Assembly: GCF_001650905.1 (NCBI RefSeq)
Contig: NZ_LXYG01000017.1
Location: forward strand, 310,001-374,000
DNA length: 64,000 nt
Direction of reading: 5' to 3'
Source of the DNA: Balneola sp. EhC07
GTDB lineage: Bacteria; Bacteroidota; Rhodothermia; Balneolales; Balneolaceae
The notes under the pieces were generated by a model. The model saw only the letters and a program-made list of their open reading frames with translations. It did not search any database and was not told the origin of the DNA. Positions 1 through 7,471 of the stretch are shown here, piece by piece. The position numbers were made by a program, and so were the translations under genes. Within the stretch, counting starts at the first letter, position 1. Each line of letters starts with the position of its first letter.

Positions 1-414
1 GACAATGAACGCATGTTTGCAGCTGCTAAAGGCACTTTGCCTTGGCCGGTGAATAGTAAAACGGTTTCAAAAAACTTTGGGAGAACCAGAAACCCGGTTT
101 ATGGTACAGTAACTGAATATCTGGGAATCAATATTGTTACAGATCCTGCCGCTTCAGTTAAGGTTGTTTCAGATGGTTATGTATCTCAAATATCGCCTAT
201 CAGTGGTTTTGGAGATGTAGTATTTGTCAAGCACGGATCGTACTACACAGCATATGGAAATCTCAGTAGGATTGATGTACAAAAGAACCAGGTTTTAAAT
301 TCAGGGGATAGAATAGGACTTTCCGGAGTTGCTCAATCACCGCTGGGAGAGAACCTATTGTTTGTGGTTCGCCATAAAGATTATCAAAATCCGTTAAACT
401 GGCTTCAAAAATAG
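1..414 (+). CDS. EnvC/M23-like protein, degenerate LytM domain (5' partial)
   Basis: The reading frame is already open at base 1, so this is the C-terminal 137 residues of a longer protein. The segment beginning KGTLPWPV followed by a LytM fold and ending NPLNWLQK matches the C-terminus of EnvC-type murein hydrolase activators, which act in the periplasm on cell-separation amidases. The zinc ligands of active M23 peptidases are not there: the first HxxxD site reads YLGIN, the YGH site reads YGN, and the HLH site reads LLF. Known EnvC/NlpD activators are also catalytically dead, so an activator role is likely. The coiled-coil N-terminus expected of EnvC lies outside the window and cannot be checked. 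Confidence 0.8.
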   Translation, partial: DNERMFAAAKGTLPWPVNSKTVSKNFGRTRNPVYGTVTEYLGINIVTDPAASVKVVSDGYVSQISPISGFGDVVFVKHGSYYTAYGNLSRIDVQKNQVLNSGDRIGLSGVAQSPLGENLLFVVRHKDYQNPLNWLQK

Positions 415-474
415 ATTTTTCGCACAATATTCTGTACTCTCTTTTTTTAAGAACAGCTAAACTAACAACAGGCC

Positions 475-945
475 TTGAATAACCTCCCCCGATTTATTTT
501 TTACTTAACCGGAATACTTATTATTTCCGGAGCTTTTACGCTGATAACCTCCGATCTGCTAACTAAAGTGAACGATGGAACCACTTTAGGAACCATTCTA
601 TTTTTCTTTTTCGGATTGATTTACATGAATATGGTGACCATCACCAGCAGAAGATTTATGAGGCGCTTAGAAGGTCCAACAGTGGCACCATATGTGTTTG
701 CGATCTTTACTTTAATTCCACCTGCTGTTTGGGTAAATATTTATCAGGATGGAACTGCAACTTCGCCCGCAATTTATGTACCTATGCTTTTAGTGGCAGT
801 TGGTACAGGTGCATTTTTTGGTCATCGTATGGGGCTAAAAGCACAAATCAAATTTCAGGAGAACCTAAAAGCCTACTTTGACCAAGACAAACGCTTGCAT
901 AGCGATCCTCCTCAAGACGAGGACGAAAATTCAACTAAAAACTAA
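475..945 (+). CDS. Small four-helix membrane protein of unknown function
   Basis: A 156-residue protein with four hydrophobic segments at about residues 7-25, 38-56, 72-90 and 98-118, and an acidic, asparagine-rich cytoplasmic-looking tail. No family is recognised. The start is a TTG; there is no ATG nearby in frame. It lies 60 bp after the EnvC-like gene and 5 bp before the M28 peptidase gene, so the three may be co-transcribed. Function is unknown. Confidence 0.7.
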   Translation: MNNLPRFIFYLTGILIISGAFTLITSDLLTKVNDGTTLGTILFFFFGLIYMNMVTITSRRFMRRLEGPTVAPYVFAIFTLIPPAVWVNIYQDGTATSPAIYVPMLLVAVGTGAFFGHRMGLKAQIKFQENLKAYFDQDKRLHSDPPQDEDENSTKN

Positions 946-950
946 CTCTT

Positions 951-2324
951 ATGAAATCAATTAAATCTCTGATCATATTTTGCATAGCATTCTTTTTCTC
1001 TGCGGATATTGCAATTTCTCAGTCTGTAACACCTGAAGAGCTTCATAAGATTGGTGCGGCTCCATCAGCAGAACGTATTGAAAGAGATATTCAAACATTG
1101 GTAGATTTTGGAACCAGACATACACTTTCTGATACCGTCTCAAGCAAAAGAGGAATTGGTGCAGCCCGAAGATGGATCAAAGCAGAGTTTGAACGAATTT
1201 CAGCAGACTGTGGCGGTTGTCTAGAAGTCTTTTATGTGAGTGATGTGATTTCCGGCCAAAGAAGAATTCCTGATCCTGTTAATATTGTAAACGTTGTTGC
1301 GATCCAGAGAGGAACCGCAGATCCGAATCGATTTGTAATGATGAGTGGAGATATTGACTCCAGAGTTTCAGATCCATTAGATGGTGTTTCAGACTCACCG
1401 GGAGCTAATGACAACGCATCAGGAATGGCTGGAGTAATTGAATCTGCTCGAGTACTAACCAAATACGAGTTTCCGGGATCTATAATGTATGTTGGTTTGT
1501 CAGGAGAGGAGCAAGGGCTTTTCGGGGGGCAGATTTTAGCAGATCATGCACTCGAAAAAGGCTGGAGAATTAAAGCCGTTCTCAACAATGATATGATCGG
1601 AAACATCAAAGGAATTAACGGAGTGATCAATAATACCACAGCTCGTGTATTTTCGGAAGGAACAAGAGCAGTTGAAACAGAACAGGAGGCCAGAATTCGC
1701 AGATTTACCGGTGGTGAGGTTGATTCCCCTTCAAGAAATGTTGCACGTTACGTGGATAAAATGGCAGATTTGTATATCACGAATTTAGATGTAATGATGA
1801 TCTATCGTTTAGATCGTTTTGGAAGAGGTGGGCATCATCGTCCGTTTAATGCTGTTGGGTTTCCGGGAGTTAGAATCATGGAACCCAATGAAAATTATGT
1901 AATGCAACATCAGGACATAAGAACTGAGGATGGAATTAAGTACGGTGATACTATTGACGGTGTGGATTTTGATTATGCAGCTAAGTTAACCGGTTTAAAT
2001 GCTGTGACTATGGCAAGTATGGCATGGGCACCAAATCCTCCGGTTAATGTTCAGATCCAGGGAGCGGTGCGACCAAGTACAACATTAAAATGGGATGCTC
2101 TCAATGATGAGCAAAACCCACAATTAGCTGGTTATAAGATCTACTGGAGACTTACAGATTCCAATCAATGGGAAAAAAGTGTATTCGTTCCTGCAGGTAG
2201 CACATCGCATACGCTGGAAAATGTTGTGATCGATAATTATTTATTCGGAGTAGCTTCAGTTTCAAAAGAAGGGTTTGAAAGCCCTGTAGTTTTTCCGGGT
2301 GCAGCAGGATCTTTTGGGGAATAA
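951..2324 (+). CDS. Secreted M28-family metallopeptidase with C-terminal FN3 domain
   Basis: A 457-residue exported protein: signal peptide to about residue 24 (ending IAISQS), M28 zinc peptidase domain at about 100-350, and a fibronectin type III-like domain at about 365-455. Metal-site motifs seen are GANDNASG (Asp ligand), SGEEQGLFG (catalytic and ligand Glu), NNDMIG (Asp ligand) and a His in VMQHQD. The first ligand, normally His in a GHxDS motif, is Asp here (SGDIDS). M28 enzymes are aminopeptidases or carboxypeptidases; substrate is not predictable. It ends in a large hairpin shared with the convergent ppx gene. Confidence 0.88.
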   Translation: MKSIKSLIIFCIAFFFSADIAISQSVTPEELHKIGAAPSAERIERDIQTLVDFGTRHTLSDTVSSKRGIGAARRWIKAEFERISADCGGCLEVFYVSDVISGQRRIPDPVNIVNVVAIQRGTADPNRFVMMSGDIDSRVSDPLDGVSDSPGANDNASGMAGVIESARVLTKYEFPGSIMYVGLSGEEQGLFGGQILADHALEKGWRIKAVLNNDMIGNIKGINGVINNTTARVFSEGTRAVETEQEARIRRFTGGEVDSPSRNVARYVDKMADLYITNLDVMMIYRLDRFGRGGHHRPFNAVGFPGVRIMEPNENYVMQHQDIRTEDGIKYGDTIDGVDFDYAAKLTGLNAVTMASMAWAPNPPVNVQIQGAVRPSTTLKWDALNDEQNPQLAGYKIYWRLTDSNQWEKSVFVPAGSTSHTLENVVIDNYLFGVASVSKEGFESPVVFPGAAGSFGE

Positions 2325-2328
2325 TTGA

Positions 2329-2400
2329 AATTAAGAATGCAACAATGTTCAATGATCAATGTTGAGTGATCAAACATTGATCATTGAATAATTCTTAATT
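2329..2400. terminator. Bidirectional hairpin between convergent genes
   Basis: A 16-bp perfect inner stem (2348-2363 with 2373-2388, 9-nt loop) is flanked by a 10-bp outer stem (2329-2338 AATTAAGAAT with 2391-2400 ATTCTTAATT). It fills the gap between the M28 peptidase stop and the ppx stop codon, which lies in the right outer arm. Position and symmetry suggest a terminator working both ways, although T-runs are short; it may equally be a degenerate palindromic repeat. Confidence 0.6.
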
Positions 2401-3969
2401 GACAACTGAAAAACTAATCTTCTTTCCGGTTACTTCTCTGAGTAGATGAGCTTTTCTCTGAGCTCCCCAAATTTCCAATTGAGGGTCTGCCTGTACTTTT
2501 ATTTTGAAAGTGATCTCTTTGTCAGTAGAGTCTATGTCTAATTCCTGAACATTCTGATAGTGACTCCGATCGAGGCCGTCAGCAACTCTTAAAATACCCG
2601 AAAGCTTTTTAATCCTTTTACGGACAGCCGGCGCCAGTTTCCAATATTCTCCATGTCGCTTTTTTGGAGTGGATCGGCGATGGTACCTCGCTACATTTGC
2701 AATAACTTCAATTTCCTCTTCTCGAAAGCCTTTGAGTGTTGAGTTTCTGATAATATAAAGTGCGTGCTTATGGTGCTTTGAATGCGAAATATAGTAACCG
2801 ATATCATGGAGATAACTCGCATACTCGAGCAGTTCTTTATCCGGTGTTTCCAGTTTAAGTTCGTCTTTTAATTCATCAAATATTTTCAAAGCCATATTTG
2901 CGACGTGAGTTGAATGAGCTTCATGCCAATCACATTTTCTCAGCAGTTCAAACACACTTCTACGCCTTGGGTCAGACATGGCCCCCGACCAGGGCAATCC
3001 GATCATATCTTTTTTCAGGTGTCGAATGATAATGCCTTCTCTTAACGCCTGAGTAGAAATTTTAACTTTCTTGATGCCGTATTCCCTAAGAAGATAGTTA
3101 ACCAGAACTACTCCGGTGTTGATGAAATCTATACGCTTGGCATCCAATCCCTTTATTTTTTTCCGTTCGGCTCGGTTCAGTTTGATGAAATCCTTATAAA
3201 AAGAGAAAAAATCTTTGGCAGTATATTCCATTTCATTGAGGGTAACATCTACCGGAAGACCTTTTCGGGCGGCGATCATGGCTGCAATATTTTGCATGGT
3301 TCCGGATGAACCAATGATCATGTTTGTCCTGTTTGTTCGGAGAGCATTAGCTAGTTGTGAAGTCTGTTCCCGATAGTGAGCCTCCAGTTTCTCAATTTCT
3401 GTAGCCGTGATTGGATCGGATGGTTTAAAAATATCGGTCATTCTGGAAACGCCGATCTTCTTACTGGTCAGAAAATGGAATTCTTTAGCATTTCCCAGAA
3501 TAAACTCAACACTTCCACCACCTATATCAACCATTAAAACAGGGTTGTTACTTAATCGAACTCCATGCTGAACCGCGTAACCAATCAATTCAGCTTCAAC
3601 GGATCCCGGAATAGCATTTATCTTTATGTCGTAACGGTCGATGCTGTCCTGTATAAATTCCCCGCCATTTTCAGATTCCCGTATGGCACTGGTGGCATAA
3701 GCCAGAATCTGTTCTACATTATGGCTGTCACACAAAACTTTGATATTTTTGAGCGCTTTCATACCTCGAGAATAAGCTCCTTCAGCTAAGCGTGTACCCA
3801 ATCCACCTTTTGCAAGCTGTACCATTTCTTTAAAATCTTCAATCTTTCTGAAGCTTCCGTCAGAATACAAGTCTACAATAACAGCATGGAAGGAATTAGT
3901 TCCCAGATCAATTGCAGCTAATCGCTTAATAGGAACGGTGGTGTTGTTATTCTGTCCGCTTATAATCAA
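2395..3969 (-). CDS. ppx: Ppx/GppA exopolyphosphatase with C-terminal HD domain
   Basis: A 524-residue cytoplasmic phosphatase. The N-terminal ASKHA-fold Ppx/GppA domain (about 15-310) has the phosphate-1 motif DLGTNSFH and the phosphate-2 motif DIGGGSVEF; the C-terminal part (about 330-490) has an HD signature in YLHDIGYY, as in long Ppx/GppA proteins. The family removes terminal phosphate from polyphosphate or converts pppGpp to ppGpp; which activity dominates cannot be told from sequence. The start is a TTG at 3969 and no ATG is available before the first conserved strand. Transcribed divergently from the tetR-efflux operon. Confidence 0.9.
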   Translation of the reverse strand: MIISGQNNNTTVPIKRLAAIDLGTNSFHAVIVDLYSDGSFRKIEDFKEMVQLAKGGLGTRLAEGAYSRGMKALKNIKVLCDSHNVEQILAYATSAIRESENGGEFIQDSIDRYDIKINAIPGSVEAELIGYAVQHGVRLSNNPVLMVDIGGGSVEFILGNAKEFHFLTSKKIGVSRMTDIFKPSDPITATEIEKLEAHYREQTSQLANALRTNRTNMIIGSSGTMQNIAAMIAARKGLPVDVTLNEMEYTAKDFFSFYKDFIKLNRAERKKIKGLDAKRIDFINTGVVLVNYLLREYGIKKVKISTQALREGIIIRHLKKDMIGLPWSGAMSDPRRRSVFELLRKCDWHEAHSTHVANMALKIFDELKDELKLETPDKELLEYASYLHDIGYYISHSKHHKHALYIIRNSTLKGFREEEIEVIANVARYHRRSTPKKRHGEYWKLAPAVRKRIKKLSGILRVADGLDRSHYQNVQELDIDSTDKEITFKIKVQADPQLEIWGAQRKAHLLREVTGKKISFSVVN

Positions 3970-4100
3970 AAAAATACCTTTGTTTTAAGTGTGCTGAATC
4001 ATAACCAAAAGATGGAAGACTTGGAAGAGGAGAGTTTCTGTTTTATTTGCAATTAAATCGGCGGTCAATGTTATGATCATTATTTCTTAACAAAACATAG

Positions 4101-4131
4101 TTGGAATTAGATTAAAGTACCCGTACCTTTT
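4101..4131 (+). promoter_or_regulatory. Candidate promoter of the tetR-RND operon
   Basis: TTG at 4101-4103, a 20-bp spacer, then TACCTTTT at 4124-4131, one base from the Bacteroidota -7 consensus TAnnTTTG with the usual spacing. Transcription would begin near 4137-4140, downstream of the upstream TTG codon at 4131 and upstream of the operator-like palindrome, which supports the internal ATG start used for the regulator. Confidence 0.45.
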
Positions 4132-4149
4132 TGACCTTAATTCAAAAAA

Positions 4150-4162
4150 TGACCAGCGGTCA
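4150..4162. promoter_or_regulatory. Candidate TetR operator palindrome
   Basis: TGACC-AGC-GGTCA is a perfect 5-bp inverted repeat with a 3-bp centre, 4 bp before the chosen ATG of the TetR-family gene and just downstream of the predicted transcription start. Short GC-rich palindromes of this kind in the leader of a tetR gene are typical autoregulatory sites. Binding is inferred only from symmetry and position. Confidence 0.5.
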
Positions 4163-4166
4163 CAAA

Positions 4167-4874
4167 ATGGGAATTTCAGAACGTAAAGAACGGGAAAAGG
4201 AGCAGAAGAGATCTCTGATGTTAGAGGCAGCTGAAGCTTTGATTCTGGAAAAGGGTTTAGACAACCTTAATATGACGGAAGTAGCTGACCGCGCAGAAGT
4301 AAGTAAAGGTTCACTTTATCAGTATTTCGAAAGTAAAACAGATCTTGTTTTAGGTATTTGTGATAAAGCAACAGGATTGCTGACTAAAGAAATTCAGAAG
4401 GTGCTTACACAGGACAAACCCGGAATAGAGTTGGTTCATATGATAGGATCAACATTCATGAGTTTTGTAACGCAACATCCGGAATATTTCAGGGCAATGA
4501 AATTTCATGATAACCTGAAGGAGACAAGTGACTTAGAAGACAGTACATTTCTTGATTCCTGTTCCACAAATATGCAAAGTTCGTTTACCTGTATGGTGCG
4601 TGCAATTCAGATTGGAATGCAAGATGGAAGTATAAATTCAAGCTATGATCCGAAAGAATTGGCTTTGATACTATGGGCTACTTCTCACGGAATGGTAAGC
4701 ATGGCTTATCAGCATCAAAATACACAACATTTCAACCTGTTAAATGAGCTGGGTATAAATCTGAAATCTCTGTTTGAGAACTTCATGAAAATGATTGGGT
4801 GTGGGATTGCCACTGAAGCTCAGAAAGGGAATTATGACTCACAGTCATTTTTTGAAACTAATGGAACAAATTAA
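4167..4874 (+). CDS. TetR/AcrR-family transcriptional regulator of the efflux operon
   Basis: A 235-residue regulator: N-terminal TetR helix-turn-helix (about residues 10-60, motif VSKGSLYQYFESK) and a variable ligand-binding C-terminal domain. The start at 4167 (MGISERKERE) is preferred because the frame upstream (TTG 4131, ATG 4149) overlaps the predicted transcription start and operator. It is the first gene of a tetR-tolC-MFP-RND cluster on one strand, so it most likely represses the efflux pump and itself until an inducer binds. The inducer is unknown. Confidence 0.9.
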   Translation: MGISERKEREKEQKRSLMLEAAEALILEKGLDNLNMTEVADRAEVSKGSLYQYFESKTDLVLGICDKATGLLTKEIQKVLTQDKPGIELVHMIGSTFMSFVTQHPEYFRAMKFHDNLKETSDLEDSTFLDSCSTNMQSSFTCMVRAIQIGMQDGSINSSYDPKELALILWATSHGMVSMAYQHQNTQHFNLLNELGINLKSLFENFMKMIGCGIATEAQKGNYDSQSFFETNGTN

Positions 4875-4897
4875 CGTAATCGGCAACTGAATTTTTA

Positions 4898-6349
4898 ATG
4901 ATACTAACTAACGTAAATAGAATGGGTAACAGATTAGGGCTTCTGCTTATTTCACTAACCTTGCTTACATCAACTTTAAAAGCACAACCGGGGGATTTAA
5001 ACAGGGAAATAACTTTGGAGCAAGCCATTGAAATGGCTTTGGCTAATAATCCACAGATCAACAGAGCAATTCTTGCTATAGACGATGCCGACGAACTCTT
5101 AAATCTGGCAAGAGCGGAAGTGTATCCTGATATCACATCTTCAATAAATTATACCAGAAATATTGAAATACCTGTTCAGTTTCTTCCTGCTGAAATTTTT
5201 GGCGGACCAGCAGGCACATTAACACCTGTCCAGTTCGGTACAGATAATAATTGGCAAGGTGGGTTTTCGGTAGCTCAAAATTTGTTCAAAGGCGAAGCAA
5301 TAGTTGCATTAAAAAGTTCGGCAGTATTTAAAAAAGTCCAGGAAGAAAATTATAGGTCAGCCAGTCAGCAAATAATTACGCAAGCAAGAATTGCTTACTA
5401 TGCTGTACTTGCTGCTCAGGAACAGCTTAGACTAGCCAACGCACAAATTGAAAGACTGGAAACAAACCTGAAAGAAAACGAAGCCAGAGCAAAAGCAGGA
5501 ATTGTAGATGATTATGCAGTGCTTCAACTTAAAGTACAATTGAGTAATCAGAAACCTCAACAAATCGAAGCGAAATACGCTGTTGATGAAGCATACAGAA
5601 ACTTGAACATTGTTATGGGGCTTCCGGTAAAATTTTCTTACAAGGTTAAAGGCAGTCTTAACGAATTTGATATTTTATCAGAAACGGCTTCTCAACCAGA
5701 GAATACTCATCTGAAAAATATTGACAGAATGAATCCCTACAGCTTCTCTTCATCTACTATCGATTCCGCTTTACTAACAGAGAACAGAGGTGATATCAGA
5801 GTAGCTGAAGCAAACTTAAGATTACAAGACAAACAAATAAGAGCTGAGAAGAGCAGGTTTCTTCCAACGCTAACCGCATCTTACAATTTGCAATGGAGTG
5901 CAGCCGAGGCTGGAAGCCCTGACTTTTTTCAGGATGCTAAACGATTCCAGACTTTGGGTGTAAATTTAAGCCTACCTCTATTCCAGGGATTTTCAAGAAT
6001 GGCCAATTTGGAGAGAGCCCAAATCCAGTACAAAGACATCGAAGAGCAAAAGCGAATGGCAATCCTGATGGCGCAGAATGAAGTGGCGAGTGCGAGTGAA
6101 GAATTAGATAAGATTTTTGAAACAGCGTCAGCCAGAAAACAAGCACTGGAACAAGCAAGTATCGGTTATGACAGGGCTAAGAAAAGACTCGAAAACGGAT
6201 TGGGATCTCAGCTTGAACTAACAGAAGCAGAAATTCAGGTGCGTGAAGCTGAAGTAAATTATGCGATCATGGTATTTAATTATCTGACAGCAAAAGCAAA
6301 TTATGACATGGCAACCGGAATGGTGCCATTTGTAGACACAACTAACTAA
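4898..6349 (+). CDS. TolC-family outer membrane efflux protein
   Basis: A 483-residue outer-membrane channel of the TolC/OMF family with signal peptide (ending TSTLKAQ) and two OEP repeats of long helices, visible as EQAIEMALANNP at the start of repeat 1 and DIRVAEANLRLQDKQIRAEK at the start of repeat 2. The alternative ATG at 4922 gives a more compact signal peptide and may be the true start. It lies 23 bp after the regulator and 30 bp before the adaptor gene and would form the exit duct of the tripartite pump. Confidence 0.92.
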   Translation: MILTNVNRMGNRLGLLLISLTLLTSTLKAQPGDLNREITLEQAIEMALANNPQINRAILAIDDADELLNLARAEVYPDITSSINYTRNIEIPVQFLPAEIFGGPAGTLTPVQFGTDNNWQGGFSVAQNLFKGEAIVALKSSAVFKKVQEENYRSASQQIITQARIAYYAVLAAQEQLRLANAQIERLETNLKENEARAKAGIVDDYAVLQLKVQLSNQKPQQIEAKYAVDEAYRNLNIVMGLPVKFSYKVKGSLNEFDILSETASQPENTHLKNIDRMNPYSFSSSTIDSALLTENRGDIRVAEANLRLQDKQIRAEKSRFLPTLTASYNLQWSAAEAGSPDFFQDAKRFQTLGVNLSLPLFQGFSRMANLERAQIQYKDIEEQKRMAILMAQNEVASASEELDKIFETASARKQALEQASIGYDRAKKRLENGLGSQLELTEAEIQVREAEVNYAIMVFNYLTAKANYDMATGMVPFVDTTN

Positions 6350-6379
6350 CGAAATTATTCAACTATATAAATTTAAGAA

Positions 6380-7453
6380 ATGAAAGTTCAAAACTATTTA
6401 ACCATACTTATAGCGGGTACAGTACTTCTGGGTTGTGGAGGAGAAGCTCAAGAGGCGGAAACTCAGGAAGAGCTCGTAAAGACAGTAAATATTACAACTA
6501 AAACCGTAGCTCCAAGCACCTTTGCAAGTTATGTGAGAGTGGTAGGAAATGTGGAAACTTCAAATGATATCATGATCTCGGCTGAAGTTAACGGAAGAGT
6601 AATTGACTACAGAGTAGAAGAAGGCGCTCAGGTTAAAAAAGGGCAGACCATCGTAAAAATTGATGATTCAAAACTGAAGCAGGAAAAAGCACGGTTAGAA
6701 GCAATGACTTCCCAAACCAAGGAGCAATACGAGCGTCTCAAAAAAGTGTATGAGGAAGACGGAATCGGATCTGAATTAGATTACCTGAATGCGAAGTATG
6801 CTTATGAGCAAAGTAACTCGGCATTGGAATCAATAAAAATCGATCTTGAGAATACAAGTATCAAAGCGCCATTCAACGGAGAAGTTGAAGCAATTATGGT
6901 GGAAGAAGGTGAAATGGTTAGCCCGGGAATGCAGGTTATTCGATTGATCGGTTCTGATGCCTATAAAATAGTAGCCGGCGTTCCAGCCCGATATTCAGAT
7001 GCTGTTCAGATCGGAGATAAGGTAGATGTTTGGTTTGATACTCAGGTAAGGGATACGCTTAACTCTGCCATCAATTATGTTGGAGGCAGTATCAATCCCC
7101 AAAACAGAACATTCAGGATTGAGACCAGACTTCCAAAGAACAAAACATATAAAGTAGACATGATTGCTAACATGAAGTTAAAAACAGTTGAGCAAAGTAA
7201 TGTTTTAGTAATCAGTGAGGAGTTTGTGTATTCAAAAGACAACCGTTATGTAGTCTATGTACTTTCTGAAAATGAAGAAGGAAAGGCTGTGGCAAATGAA
7301 AGAGAAGTGAAGTTGGGCCTGTCATACCAAACAAATGTGATCATAGAAGAAGGACTTGCTGAAGGTGATAAACTGATCACATTAGGTTCTGCTTTTCTTG
7401 ATGATGGCATGCGTGTGACAGTGAAAGACGATAAAAAATTAGCAGCAAATTAA
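6380..7453 (+). CDS. RND efflux periplasmic adaptor (HlyD/MFP) lipoprotein
   Basis: A 357-residue membrane-fusion protein. The N-terminus has a lipobox (LLGC, Cys at about 20), so it is anchored in a membrane by lipid. Then follow a biotinyl-lipoyl half (ISAEVNGRVIDYRVEEGAQV), an alpha-helical hairpin (about 100-150), the second lipoyl half (IKAPFNGEVEAIMVEEGEMV) and beta-barrel/membrane-proximal domains. It bridges the inner-membrane RND pump and the TolC duct; gene order and 18-bp spacing to the RND gene support a single complex. Confidence 0.93.
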   Translation: MKVQNYLTILIAGTVLLGCGGEAQEAETQEELVKTVNITTKTVAPSTFASYVRVVGNVETSNDIMISAEVNGRVIDYRVEEGAQVKKGQTIVKIDDSKLKQEKARLEAMTSQTKEQYERLKKVYEEDGIGSELDYLNAKYAYEQSNSALESIKIDLENTSIKAPFNGEVEAIMVEEGEMVSPGMQVIRLIGSDAYKIVAGVPARYSDAVQIGDKVDVWFDTQVRDTLNSAINYVGGSINPQNRTFRIETRLPKNKTYKVDMIANMKLKTVEQSNVLVISEEFVYSKDNRYVVYVLSENEEGKAVANEREVKLGLSYQTNVIIEEGLAEGDKLITLGSAFLDDGMRVTVKDDKKLAAN

Positions 7454-7471
7454 TTTAACTCGGAAACTATT

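Noticed and set aside
3975-3982. TACCTTTG on the plus strand as promoter for the efflux operon
   Set aside because: It is 190 bp before the regulator and lacks a TTG at suitable distance; the motif at 4124 fits better.
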